From Actinomycetes bacterium (GTDB lineage: Bacteria > Actinomycetota > Acidimicrobiia > Acidimicrobiales > Ilumatobacteraceae), in the NCBI GenBank assembly GCA_021414085.1, contig JAIOPC010000011.1:192914-256913 (forward strand): a DNA stretch of 64,000 nt, given 5' to 3'. This document shows, in pieces, positions 1-9,091 of this stretch. A program made the translations under genes and the position numbers. Position 1 is the first letter of the stretch; every line of letters begins with the position of its first letter. The notes under the pieces were generated by a model. The model was given only the letters and a program-made list of their open reading frames with translations, did not search any database and was not told where the DNA came from.

Positions 1-1195
1 TGCGATGTGCTGACCCTTCACCATCAGCGGCGACAACGACTCGAAAGCCGTCGGCCAGCAACGCACTCAATCGGTGAGCAAACTCTTCACCTTCGCCAAC
101 GACCGGTCCCCACCCGCTGGCATTGACGACCGATGAGTCGGGCGTCTCGGGCACCGAACTGATCGTCCACATCGCTTGCCCACTCGCGAGCAAGCGGTCG
201 GTCTCGGCGTGCAGGCGCGGGAACGTGCGGTTCGGGTCGCGTGCCCACGTGCTCGCGAGCGCGCGTGCCAAGTCGTCCTCCTCCGCGAGCAAGTCGTTGG
301 CGCGATCGCGCATGCGCCGCGGCTCAACTAGTGCCACCTTGGCGGTGCTCGGCAGCACGTCGGTCAGCAGCTTCTCTTCCTCCAACAACCAGGGCAGCCA
401 GCTCTCCATGCCGTCGAACAGCGTTCCCTCGGCGATGCGCTCCCACTGCTCGCGCCCCCACGGTTCGGTCGCCACCAACTTGGCGGCGTGAGCTCGCACT
501 TCCGGCGACGGAATCAGTTCGCGCGCCGGGAACACGAACGCCTCGGCAAGCTCGTTCGTGCTGCGTTGGTCGTTGACCGCAAATTCCGTGAGGCGATCGA
601 CCTCGTCGCCCCACAGATCGATGCGGATCGGCGAGTCGGCAGTTGATGGATAGATGTCGATGATTGCGCCGCGTTGGGCGAACTCGCCACGGTGCTCAAC
701 CAACGCCTCGCGCCGATATCCGAATCGCACTAAGTCGGCGAGCAATGCATCGAGGTCGAGTGTCGAGCCTTTGCGCAGGTGGATCGGCTCGACCGTTGTC
801 GCGCCCGGGCCAAGCCGTTGCAACAACGCGCGCACTCCCGAGACGATGATCGCCGGGCAGCGATCGGGCGAACGCAGCCGCCACAACACCTGCAGCCGGT
901 GGCCCATCGTCTCGACGCTCGGGCTGACGCGCTCAAAGGGCAACGTCTCCCACGCCGGAAACAGCTCGACCTCGCCAGGCGGCATGTATTGCACGAGGTC
1001 GTCGAACAGTTGCCCCGCATCGGTGCCCGTGGGGCACGCGACCACCAACGGACGACGCTCGCTGAGCTGCGCGAGGGCGGCGACAGCGATTGCACGCGCC
1101 GACTCCGGAACTGCAACGAACCCGCTGGGATCACCCAACGCCTGCACAAGTGCCGGGTCGTCGCGGAGCAGGCGGGGAAGCGACGCGAGCGACAT
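1..1195 (-). CDS. mfd: Transcription-repair coupling factor Mfd, N-terminal part (runs off the left edge)
   Basis: Minus-strand translation from 1195: MSLASLPRLLRDDPALVQALGD...VVACPTGTDAGQLFDDLVQYMPPGEVELFPAWETLPFERVSPSVETMGHRLQVLWRL...EHRGEFAQRGAIIDIYPSTADSPIRIDLWGDEVD, typical Mfd N-terminus. Absent from ORF track because it is open to the window edge. Confidence 0.9.
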   Translation of the reverse strand, partial: MSLASLPRLLRDDPALVQALGDPSGFVAVPESARAIAVAALAQLSERRPLVVACPTGTDAGQLFDDLVQYMPPGEVELFPAWETLPFERVSPSVETMGHRLQVLWRLRSPDRCPAIIVSGVRALLQRLGPGATTVEPIHLRKGSTLDLDALLADLVRFGYRREALVEHRGEFAQRGAIIDIYPSTADSPIRIDLWGDEVDRLTEFAVNDQRSTNELAEAFVFPARELIPSPEVRAHAAKLVATEPWGREQWERIAEGTLFDGMESWLPWLLEEEKLLTDVLPSTAKVALVEPRRMRDRANDLLAEEDDLARALASTWARDPNRTFPRLHAETDRLLASGQAMWTISSVPETPDSSVVNASGWGPVVGEGEEFAHRLSALLADGFRVVVAADGEGSAHR

Positions 1196-1261
1196 GAGCA
1201 ACCGAGGGTAGCGGCGCGATTGAGTACTGATCGGGGTGGCCGCTGAGTACCTGCCGCCGCA

Positions 1262-3157
1262 ATGATGGCAGCCATGCGTGGATTGCTCAGCGGCCTCGTT
1301 GCCGTCTCGTTGTTAGTTGCGTGCGGTCAGGACGATTCGGCGACCGAGACGTCGCCGGTGGTCACCGAGGCCGCCGACACGGAGGTTGTTGCCGCGGTTG
1401 ATCCCGTGGAAGAGCTCCTCGATGCGGAAGGCCGGCTGCCCTTTGAGGCGGCACTTGGGCTGTTCTCGACCTACTTCACGGAACTGCCGGATGTCGCCGC
1501 GGTCGATGTCGCGGGAGACTTGCACGAATCGACCACCGTGCTGCGCGTGCTGCTGGCCGACCAGGCGCTGTTGACTGCCGCGCAGTTGGCGGTCATCGAG
1601 GAAACGCTTGGCCCGGTGGGCGCTCCGTTGGACGAACTGCTCGAGGGTGCCGGCGCGCGCGCCGGAATTGCCCGCGATCAGTTCCTGCGTGATGCAGCGG
1701 CTCAGTTGCGTGAGGCGGAGACGTTTTTTGCACGTGAACTCGGTCGCAGCTTGCCATTCACGGTCCGCGTTGTTGCGCTGGCTGAGGTCGACGGAGCGGT
1801 TCGGCGGTTCCCAGCAGGTGTCCTCGCGGATGCGACCCTGCGCGAGGTTGATGGACGGTCGGTGTGCTCCATCCGACTGAACAGCACGGCGGTGAAACCT
1901 TTCCTGTTGCGCGAGACGGCCGCCCATGAGATGTTCCACTGTTTCCAGTACGCCGTCGATGACGGCCGCGGACCAGCATGGGTGGTCGAGGGTTCCGCCG
2001 AGTGGGCGGGTGCGAAGTTCGCCGGTGGTACCTCGGTCTCGGATGGTTGGGCCGAGCGCTGGGTCACGACGCCGAATCGGGCGATCACCCGGCGCAGCTA
2101 CGACGCGATGGGCCTGTTCGTGCTCGGCGAAGAAGTCGGCGTGCCGATGTTCGGCTACATCGATCGGCTGCTCGCCACTCCCACGATCGCAACCGTGCGC
2201 GGCGCAGTCGGCACCGAGCTAGATGTGCAGTGGGGACTGAGCTACGCGGGTCAAGGCGATTGGGGGGCCGCTTACGCGATCAGCACGACGCCGTTCAGTG
2301 GGTCGGGCCCGGCGCGACAGCTGATTCGAGGGCGGGTAAACGCTGGGCCGGCGGTGTTTCCGTTGCCACCTGGCGACCGCCAGTCGGGTGCCCAGGCGTA
2401 TTCGCTCGCGGTTGAGGGAGACGTGTTGATAGTCAGCGGCAATGGTTTTGGTGGGCTGCGTTTCGACAACGGCCAAGAGCTGCGCTTTGCTGGCGGCTTC
2501 GCTGGCGACTTCTGCCTGCTGCCGGAAGGTTGTGTGTGCCCCGACGGCCGCAATGTAGGCGGCGGTGGGCGCACAATCACAGCCGCAGGTAGCCGTTCGC
2601 TGTTTGTCGGTTGGGGGCCGTCGCCCGATCTCACACCGCAGTTGGAAATGCAAACGCTCGATCAGTGGTGCACAGGCGAGTCGGCACTTCCCAACAACGG
2701 CGACCCATGCATGGTTGGCGAGTGGACCTCGACCTCAATGACCACTCCTGCGGTCAACGGCTCGCCGGCGCTGCAGGGAGGCAGCGGCATCTTGGTTGTA
2801 TTCCGTGCCGATTCGACGTTTAGCGTCAACTTCGACAACATGACGCCGCTCGTCGGCGAGATCTCCGAGAAGCTTTCGGTCGAACTCTTCTATTCGGGCG
2901 CCACGGTCGGCACGTGGTCGGTCGATGCTGACGGGCAGTACGTCGGCGGCGGCGACTCGTCGAGCGTGCGCATCAAGAGCCAGCTCGATGGGCAGGTGAT
3001 CCTCGACAGTTCGCTCGCCGAACTGGCCGGCGCCAGCACGTCAACGGATACTCCGCCGGGGACCTACCGAGTGGCGGACTGCTCTGCCACGGCGCTCACG
3101 CTCACCACCGGTTCCACCGGCGGCCAGGCAGCAATGATCTTCCAGCGAACTGGGTGA
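1262..3157 (+). CDS. Putative lipoprotein with HExxH metallopeptidase-like motif
   Basis: Signal peptide with lipobox (LLVAC); AAHEMFHCFQY...GPAWVVEGSAEWAG resembles a zincin HExxH plus downstream Glu. Confidence 0.7.
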   Translation: MMAAMRGLLSGLVAVSLLVACGQDDSATETSPVVTEAADTEVVAAVDPVEELLDAEGRLPFEAALGLFSTYFTELPDVAAVDVAGDLHESTTVLRVLLADQALLTAAQLAVIEETLGPVGAPLDELLEGAGARAGIARDQFLRDAAAQLREAETFFARELGRSLPFTVRVVALAEVDGAVRRFPAGVLADATLREVDGRSVCSIRLNSTAVKPFLLRETAAHEMFHCFQYAVDDGRGPAWVVEGSAEWAGAKFAGGTSVSDGWAERWVTTPNRAITRRSYDAMGLFVLGEEVGVPMFGYIDRLLATPTIATVRGAVGTELDVQWGLSYAGQGDWGAAYAISTTPFSGSGPARQLIRGRVNAGPAVFPLPPGDRQSGAQAYSLAVEGDVLIVSGNGFGGLRFDNGQELRFAGGFAGDFCLLPEGCVCPDGRNVGGGGRTITAAGSRSLFVGWGPSPDLTPQLEMQTLDQWCTGESALPNNGDPCMVGEWTSTSMTTPAVNGSPALQGGSGILVVFRADSTFSVNFDNMTPLVGEISEKLSVELFYSGATVGTWSVDADGQYVGGGDSSSVRIKSQLDGQVILDSSLAELAGASTSTDTPPGTYRVADCSATALTLTTGSTGGQAAMIFQRTG

Positions 3158-3733
3158 CTACGCCAGGCCGTTGAACGCGGTCATCGCAGCGAGCGGTCCG
3201 TCGCGCAGCACTGCTTCGACAGCATCGGCAGCACGCTCGACCATCACGTCGAGGATCTTGCGCTCGGCCTTAGGCACGCGCGACAACACGTGATCGACGC
3301 CGCGTTCCTTGCTGCTCGGCTTGCCGATCCCGATGCGCACGCGCAAGTAATCCTGCGTGTGCAGGTGTTGCGTGATGCTGCGCAGACCGTTGTTGCCCGC
3401 CAACCCGCCACCCGCTTTCACCTTCAGGCCACCCACGGGTAGATCAAGTTCGTCGTGGACGATGATCAGCTTCGCCGGGTCGACGATTCGGTGACGGCGC
3501 ATCAAGGCGCCAACGGCTTGACCGCTCTCGTTCATGTACGTGGTCGGAAATGCCAGCACGACTCGCTTGTCGGCGATTGTGGTCTCCGCGACTAACGCTT
3601 TGTCGCGGCCCGCCTTCAGCGCGACGCCGTGGCGCTTGGCAAGCAAGGCGACGGCTTCTTCGCCGACGTTGTGGCGCGTACCGGCGTATTCCTTACCCGG
3701 ATTGCCCAAGCCAATGATGATCGCGTCGATCAC
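3158..3733 (-). CDS. pth: Peptidyl-tRNA hydrolase
   Basis: IIIGLGNPGKEYAGTRHNVGEEAV...FPTTYMNESGQAVGALM...HDELDLPVG; probable GTG start at 3733 or 3739, just after the rplY stop. Confidence 0.93.
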   Translation of the reverse strand: MIDAIIIGLGNPGKEYAGTRHNVGEEAVALLAKRHGVALKAGRDKALVAETTIADKRVVLAFPTTYMNESGQAVGALMRRHRIVDPAKLIIVHDELDLPVGGLKVKAGGGLAGNNGLRSITQHLHTQDYLRVRIGIGKPSSKERGVDHVLSRVPKAERKILDVMVERAADAVEAVLRDGPLAAMTAFNGLA

Positions 3734-3746
3734 GTCGACGCCTAGA

Positions 3747-4397
3747 TCACTCGCTGCTGTTGGGGGCCTCGGCGCCACCGGCTGCGGCGTCGCCAGCGGC
3801 GTCGGCAGCAGGTGCGGCTTCGGTTGCGGCGGCTTCGGCAGCTGAGGTGACGAGCACCGTGACGATCGGCATTTCGGGGTCGCCCAACGGAGTGACGCCC
3901 TTGGGCATCGTGAGATCCGAAAGACGGATCACATCGTGCGGGTGCATGTGGCTGATGTCGACATCGAACGAGTTCGGCATGTCGGTAGGGGTGCAGCTGA
4001 CTTCGATGTGATCGACGGCCTTGTCGACCAAACCACCTTCGGCGATGACAGCCTTCGCTTCGCCGACGAGGTGCAGCGGAACGCTGACCGTGATTTCCTC
4101 GTTCATGTTGACCTGCAAGAAGTCGATGTGGCTGACCGCACGCTTGATCGGGTGGCGCTGCATCTCCTTCACGACGGCGGGGTAGCTCTTGCCATCGACC
4201 TGCAGCGCGAGCACGGTGTTGGAGCCGGCGGGACCGCTGAGCGCGAGGCGCAGCTCGCGGCGCTCGACGGTGACGCTGAGCGGGCTCATGCCCTGGCCGT
4301 ACAACACGCCCGGGATGTGCCCTTCGGCGCGCAGCCGACGTGCGGCGGGCGAACCCGTCGTGGAGCGGAGCTGAGCAACAAGTTTGGTTTCGGACAT
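3747..4397 (-). CDS. rplY: 50S ribosomal protein L25/general stress protein Ctc
   Basis: L25 domain (GVLYGQGMSPLSVTVERREL) plus C-terminal TL5-like domain and Ala-rich tail; next to pth. Confidence 0.92.
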   Translation of the reverse strand: MSETKLVAQLRSTTGSPAARRLRAEGHIPGVLYGQGMSPLSVTVERRELRLALSGPAGSNTVLALQVDGKSYPAVVKEMQRHPIKRAVSHIDFLQVNMNEEITVSVPLHLVGEAKAVIAEGGLVDKAVDHIEVSCTPTDMPNSFDVDISHMHPHDVIRLSDLTMPKGVTPLGDPEMPIVTVLVTSAAEAAATEAAPAADAAGDAAAGGAEAPNSSE

Positions 4398-4465
4398 GCG
4401 GGCCTCAATCAGAGCGTGACAGAACGGCTTGAAATCGTACCCGCCAAGACCCCCGAACGGCTATT

Positions 4466-5218
4466 TCAGCTCCACCGAATACGAACATTGGCACCTAGGT
4501 CGGTGAACAGGCTGGTGTCGCCCTTGACCGCCGAATCGTCGAGCCCTGGTCGATTCCACAGGGCCATGAAGATGTTGCTGGCAGAGCCTTTGACGGTGCA
4601 GTCCGCCTTGCGGGCCCTGCGTTCGGTGACGATTGGTCCGCCGCTGATGGTGACAGTCCAACGCTGCTCGGTGTCGGTCGGCGCGATCCCGATGGATTGC
4701 GGGGTGTCCCGGTGCACGGCTCCATTGCCGCGAGTAATGAAACCGGTCAGGTATTCGTCGATGCCCTCGGCAGCGACGTTTGGTGGTACTGGAGTGCAGC
4801 GCCCGACTGCAGACTCGGCATCGACGCGATGGATGCACAGTTCCATTGCCTGCCGACGAGCCCAGATCAACAGACGCGGCATTCCAGGATCGCGCAGGAA
4901 CATGTCGTATTCGACCGACTCGTCGGCGGTGGCGAGCGTGTCGATCAGCCTGGCAACGCCATCACGAAACCATCCGACCGTCTTCGCGTCGGTGGGCAAC
5001 GGACCGCGCGTGTCGTTTGGGACCTTCGCCAAACTTGTGTACCGCCCGGCCACCACCGCCGTCGCAAAGCGATGAACCTCGCCCGTGTGGTGGATGAGTT
5101 TGCGAATGTTCCACCGCGGGCAGGTCGGCGTCTTGGCGTCGAGTCCCGCCTCTTCGGCGACAGCGGCCATGCGCGCCGCTTCGCTCGCAATCACTGCCAA
5201 ATACGCTTCAAGCTCCAC
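4466..5218 (-). CDS. Maleylpyruvate isomerase/mycothiol-dependent family protein
   Basis: N-terminal MDMPI-like helix bundle (CPRWNIRKLIHHTGEVHRFA) and C-terminal domain; GTG start at 5218. Confidence 0.8.
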   Translation of the reverse strand: MELEAYLAVIASEAARMAAVAEEAGLDAKTPTCPRWNIRKLIHHTGEVHRFATAVVAGRYTSLAKVPNDTRGPLPTDAKTVGWFRDGVARLIDTLATADESVEYDMFLRDPGMPRLLIWARRQAMELCIHRVDAESAVGRCTPVPPNVAAEGIDEYLTGFITRGNGAVHRDTPQSIGIAPTDTEQRWTVTISGGPIVTERRARKADCTVKGSASNIFMALWNRPGLDDSAVKGDTSLFTDLGANVRIRWS

Positions 5219-5301
5219 GCCCTCATTTTGGCAGGAATAGGCGTGGCGGTGGAATGGCGCTACTGGCGCCAAAATGGCGCCACGCCGAGAGCGTCATCGC
5301 C

Positions 5302-5532
5302 ATGCCAACAATTCAAGTGAAGGGCGTACCCGCTGATGTTCACGCCGCGCTCCATCGGCGAGCGGCCGCGGCCGGGCAATCATTGCAAGAGTTCGTACTC
5401 GGCCGCTTGCGCGACGAGGTTCAGCGCCCGACGCTTGATGAGTTGTTTGAACGAATTGGACATCGCTCGGGCGGGAAGATCGGGTTCAAAGCCGCGGCAC
5501 GAGCTGTTCGAGCCGATCGCGATTCGCGTTGA
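5302..5532 (+). CDS. VapB/FitA-like antitoxin
   Basis: MPTIQVKGVPADVHAALHRRAAAAGQSLQEFVLGRLRDEV ribbon-helix-helix; 4-nt overlap with PIN-domain ORF. Confidence 0.85.
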   Translation: MPTIQVKGVPADVHAALHRRAAAAGQSLQEFVLGRLRDEVQRPTLDELFERIGHRSGGKIGFKAAARAVRADRDSR

Positions 5533-5921
5533 TCGTTGTGGATGCGAGCTTCCTCGTCAACGTGCTTGGCGACGATGGCGAGGATGGTCGTCGCGCACGC
5601 GATCGCCTAGGCGGGGAGAATCTCGTCGCGCCCGAACTCGTCGATCTGGAAGTCGCTTCCACCCTTCGCAAGTTTTGTGCAGCGAAGTCGCTGGGCGCTC
5701 AGCGAGCCAGCCAGGCCTTGATGGATTTACGCGATCTGCGCATGGATCGAATTCCGCATCGCGAGCTCATCGACCGTTGCTGGGAGTTGCGCAACAGCGT
5801 GTCGATCTACGACGCGTCGTACATCGCGGTTGCCGAACTCTTCGGTGCCGTGCTCTTGACCGTTGACAGTCGCCTGGCACGGGCGCCCGGCGCCCGCTGT
5901 GCGATCGAGGTTTTCAGCTAG
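5529..5921 (+). CDS. VapC-like PIN-domain ribonuclease toxin
   Basis: MIVVDASFLVNVLGDD...LVDLEVASTLRK...SIYDASYIAVAELFGAVLLTVDSRLA, conserved PIN acidic residues. Confidence 0.88.
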   Translation: MIVVDASFLVNVLGDDGEDGRRARDRLGGENLVAPELVDLEVASTLRKFCAAKSLGAQRASQALMDLRDLRMDRIPHRELIDRCWELRNSVSIYDASYIAVAELFGAVLLTVDSRLARAPGARCAIEVFS

Positions 5922-5927
5922 CCGCGA

Positions 5928-6947
5928 TTACGACTGGTTTTCGCCGCCGAAGATTTCGCTGACGCTGGTGTCGTCGAATACCGCGCTGAGCGCGTCGGCA
6001 ATCAGCGGCGCAATCGATAGCACCTCGATCTTGTCGATCTGCTTCTCTTCCGACAGCGGCAGGGTGTTGGTGACGACGACTCTGCTGATCACCGAGTTCT
6101 TCAGGCGATCGATCGCCGGGCCGCTGAGCACTGCGTGCGTCGCCATTGCCCACACCTCGGTTGCGCCGCGAGCCATCATCACGTCGGCTGCGGAACAGAT
6201 CGTGCCGCCGCTGTCGATCATGTCGTCGATCACGATGCACAGCCGTCCCTCGACGTCGCCCATCACCTCTTTGGCCTCGGCGACATTGGCAGTGCCCTTG
6301 GGTCGCCGCTTGTAGATGAACGCGAGATCGGCCCCCATGTCGCCGAGGTGTTGCGACATGCGTTCGGCCACCTTGATGCGGCCGGCGTCGGGGGCCACGA
6401 TGACCGGTGCGCCGCCCTGTGCGTTCTTGCGCACGTAGTTCTCGAGCACTGGCATTGCGGTGAGGTGATCGACGGGCCCCTCGAAGAAGCCCTGGATCTG
6501 GCCGCTGTGCAGATCGATGCTGACCATGCGCTTAGCGCCGGCGGCCTTGAACAAATCGGCGATGAGACGAGCGGTAATCGGCTCTCGCCCCTCGGCCTTG
6601 CGGTCTTGGCGGGCGTAGCCATAGAACGGGCATACGGCGGTGATGCGTTTTGCGGAAGCACGGAAGGCGGCATCGCACATGATCAGCTGTTCCATGATCG
6701 AGTCGTTGATGCTGCGTCCGTCGTAACCGCAATGCGTTTGCATGATGAACACGTCGCTGCCGCGAATGCTCTCGCCGAAGCGAACGCGAACCTCGCCGTT
6801 CGCGAACTGCACGGCGCCCGGATGCCCAAGTTCGATTCCGAGGTGTTCGGCCACTTCTTGCGCCAAAGCCGGATGGGTGCGCCCGGAATAGAGCGACATC
6901 CGCTTGGTGGTGACCTTCTCCATCGCGCTCCCGGAATCTGTGTTCAT
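5928..6947 (-). CDS. prs: Ribose-phosphate pyrophosphokinase
   Basis: MSLYSGRTHPALAQEVAEHLG...VSIDLHSGQIQGFF...VIVAPDAGRIKVAERMS...IVIDDMIDSGGTI. Confidence 0.95.
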   Translation of the reverse strand: MNTDSGSAMEKVTTKRMSLYSGRTHPALAQEVAEHLGIELGHPGAVQFANGEVRVRFGESIRGSDVFIMQTHCGYDGRSINDSIMEQLIMCDAAFRASAKRITAVCPFYGYARQDRKAEGREPITARLIADLFKAAGAKRMVSIDLHSGQIQGFFEGPVDHLTAMPVLENYVRKNAQGGAPVIVAPDAGRIKVAERMSQHLGDMGADLAFIYKRRPKGTANVAEAKEVMGDVEGRLCIVIDDMIDSGGTICSAADVMMARGATEVWAMATHAVLSGPAIDRLKNSVISRVVVTNTLPLSEEKQIDKIEVLSIAPLIADALSAVFDDTSVSEIFGGENQS

Positions 6948-8053
6948 TCGACGGGTGCAGTGTAGAACGCGCCGGTTGTCGCGCCAGGCTTCACGGAGCT
7001 GCCCGACGGCAGAAATGCGTATGGCCCAACGTGCGCGGCCTCGCCGACCTCGCTCTCGCGACCGACCGTGTGCTCGACCGTGGCCTCACTGCCCACCGAG
7101 CAGTCGGTGAGGCGTGTGTCGGGGCCAATCTCGCAACCGTCGCCGACGACCGTGCTGCCCTGCAAGATGGTGCCTGGGTACAGCGTGACATCGCGTCCGA
7201 GCTTGACGGTCACATCGACGAACGTCTGTCGCGGGTCGAGCATTGTGACGCCGTTGAGCAGCCAGCGCCGGTTGGTGCGACTGCGCAATTCGCGCTCGGC
7301 CAGTGCCAACTGCCAGCGGTCGTTAACGCCCTGCGTTTCGGCCGCTGGGGCCTGCACGCAACCGATGCGGTGGCCCATCGTCGCCAAGGTCTTGATCACG
7401 TCGGTGAGGTAATACTCGCCCTGCTCGTTGTCGGGGCTGAGGTGCCGCAACGCCGGGCCGAGTAGGTCGCGGCGGAAGGCATACATGCTCGTGCACACCT
7501 CCTGGATGGCGCGCTCGTCCTCATCGGCATCGCGTTGCTCGACGATGCGCAAGACGCGGCCATCTCCGGTCTTGGAAGGTGCCCGCACGACTCGTCCGTA
7601 GCCGGTGGGGTCGTCGAGCACCGAAGTGATCAGCGTTGCCGCGTACTCGTTGGCGTTGTGGGCGGCCACCAATGTGTCGAGCGTGGCTGCTTGGAGCAGG
7701 GGAGTGTCGCCGGGGAGCACTACGACGGTCGAGGTGTCGTCGAGATCGTCATCGAGCCCGGCGCTGGGCAGCGCCGACAATCCCACCAGCGCGGCATCGC
7801 CGGTGCCGGCCTGCACGGTTTGCTCGACGAACGACACGTTCGCCCACGCCGGCGCCTGTTCCTGCACCTTCTTGGTGACCTGTTCGGCACCGTGGCCCAC
7901 GACCACGACCGTCCGCCAGGGTGTCACCTGCTCGAGGGCATGGATGACGTGCACCACCATCGGGCGACCGCAAATCATGTGCAGTGGCTTCGGGCGGGCG
8001 GACCGCATTCGCGAACCCTCGCCAGCCGCCAGGACAATCGCCGAAACTGTCAT
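6944..8053 (-). CDS. glmU: N-acetylglucosamine-1-phosphate uridyltransferase GlmU, C-terminally short
   Basis: IVLAAGEGSRMRSARPKPLHMICGRPMV pyrophosphorylase motif, then left-handed beta-helix repeats ending GPYAFLPSGSSVKPGATTGAFYTAPVE*; ATGA overlap with prs. Confidence 0.9.
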   Translation of the reverse strand: MTVSAIVLAAGEGSRMRSARPKPLHMICGRPMVVHVIHALEQVTPWRTVVVVGHGAEQVTKKVQEQAPAWANVSFVEQTVQAGTGDAALVGLSALPSAGLDDDLDDTSTVVVLPGDTPLLQAATLDTLVAAHNANEYAATLITSVLDDPTGYGRVVRAPSKTGDGRVLRIVEQRDADEDERAIQEVCTSMYAFRRDLLGPALRHLSPDNEQGEYYLTDVIKTLATMGHRIGCVQAPAAETQGVNDRWQLALAERELRSRTNRRWLLNGVTMLDPRQTFVDVTVKLGRDVTLYPGTILQGSTVVGDGCEIGPDTRLTDCSVGSEATVEHTVGRESEVGEAAHVGPYAFLPSGSSVKPGATTGAFYTAPVE

Positions 8054-8075
8054 GCTTGAAGTTCTAGCGCATCGG

Positions 8076-8147
8076 TTCCGGGGAGAGGGCTCGAACCCCT
8101 ATATGCGGGATCAAAACCCGCTGTCCTACCATTGAACGACCCCGGAA
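8076..8147 (-). tRNA. tRNA-Gln (anticodon TTG)
   Basis: Reverse strand TCCGGGG...GCGGGTTTTGATCCCGC...GGGGTTCGAGCCC...CCCCGGA cloverleaf, anticodon loop TTTTGAT. Confidence 0.93.
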
Positions 8148-8248
8148 GGATCGGTCAACGAGGCTAGCGCCGACCATTGCACCCGCGCTCGGCGTTTGGC
8201 AGTTGCCGTGTGGGTATGAGGTTGCGAGCCGATAGCGTCTCACGAGCT

Positions 8249-8344
8249 ATGGGCTCACTGATCAAGAAGCGCCGCAAGCGCATGCGCAAGAAGAAGCACA
8301 AGAAGATGCTCCGCCGCACGCGGCACCAGCGCGCTCGTAAGTAG
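8249..8344 (+). CDS. Small ribosomal protein bS22 / AURKAIP1-COX24 domain protein (31 aa)
   Basis: MGSLIKKRRKRMRKKKHKKMLRRTRHQRARK*, close to the mycobacterial bS22 micro-protein from memory; below the ORF-track size cutoff. Confidence 0.88.
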   Translation: MGSLIKKRRKRMRKKKHKKMLRRTRHQRARK

Positions 8345-8347
8345 TCC

Positions 8348-9091
8348 TTACGCTTCGGCGGGAACCGTCTGGGTGTGAATCACCCGAGCACCGGGCAGCG
8401 CTTCTGCAATCTGGTGATGGCCGCGCAGGAACCACGTAGCTCCGCTGCCGGCGAGCGTGAGTCGTTGACCCGCAGCCGCTTCGATTCGATCGCGCCACTC
8501 CGCGAGCCGCGGCTCGACTGTGATCGCCGCTTCCTCTAGGTCGTTCGTCTGCGAGTGTGGACCACCGAGTTCGTCCCATGCGCGATACGCGGCAGGCGTG
8601 CTGACGGCGAGTGGCGGAATCACCAGAGTGATCGCGAGCGGTTCGAACGGCAGCGGCTCGATCAGTTCGCCGATGCCACGAACCCGTGCGCGACCACCCA
8701 CGAGACAGAACGGCACGTCGGCGCCGATCGCGGCTGCGCCCGCGAGATTGTTGTAGCCGGCCCAGCGCAGCACCGCGGCCGCGTCGCTTGATCCACCGCC
8801 AAGGCCTCCTCCGTGCGGGATCGCCTTGTGGATGTGTGCGCCAGCGGAGCGACCGGCGAGCTGCAAGGCCCGCGCGACGAGATTGCTGCCGTCGAGAGGA
8901 GTCCCGTCGGCGAACGGGCCGTCGCATGTGATGCCAGTGCCGTCCGGTGCGATCGTCAGAGTGTCGGCGAGCGCCAGCGACACCATTTCCGCGTCGATCA
9001 GGTGGTAGCCGTCGGCGCGCACGTCAGTGATGCGCAGCGTCAGCGTCAACTTCGCGTGCGCTCGCACTGTGACGCTCATTGGGCTGCTCAT
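8348..9091 (-). CDS. ispE: 4-diphosphocytidyl-2-C-methyl-D-erythritol kinase
   Basis: RAHAKLTLTLRITDVRADGYHLIDAEMVSL...HGGGLGGGSSDAAAVLRW, GHMP kinase motifs; start at 9091 (or 9079). Confidence 0.92.
   Translation of the reverse strand: MSSPMSVTVRAHAKLTLTLRITDVRADGYHLIDAEMVSLALADTLTIAPDGTGITCDGPFADGTPLDGSNLVARALQLAGRSAGAHIHKAIPHGGGLGGGSSDAAAVLRWAGYNNLAGAAAIGADVPFCLVGGRARVRGIGELIEPLPFEPLAITLVIPPLAVSTPAAYRAWDELGGPHSQTNDLEEAAITVEPRLAEWRDRIEAAAGQRLTLAGSGATWFLRGHHQIAEALPGARVIHTQTVPAEA

Noticed and set aside
5302-5921. VapBC pair as a novel system
   Set aside because: Motifs and layout fit ordinary RHH-PIN toxin-antitoxin modules.
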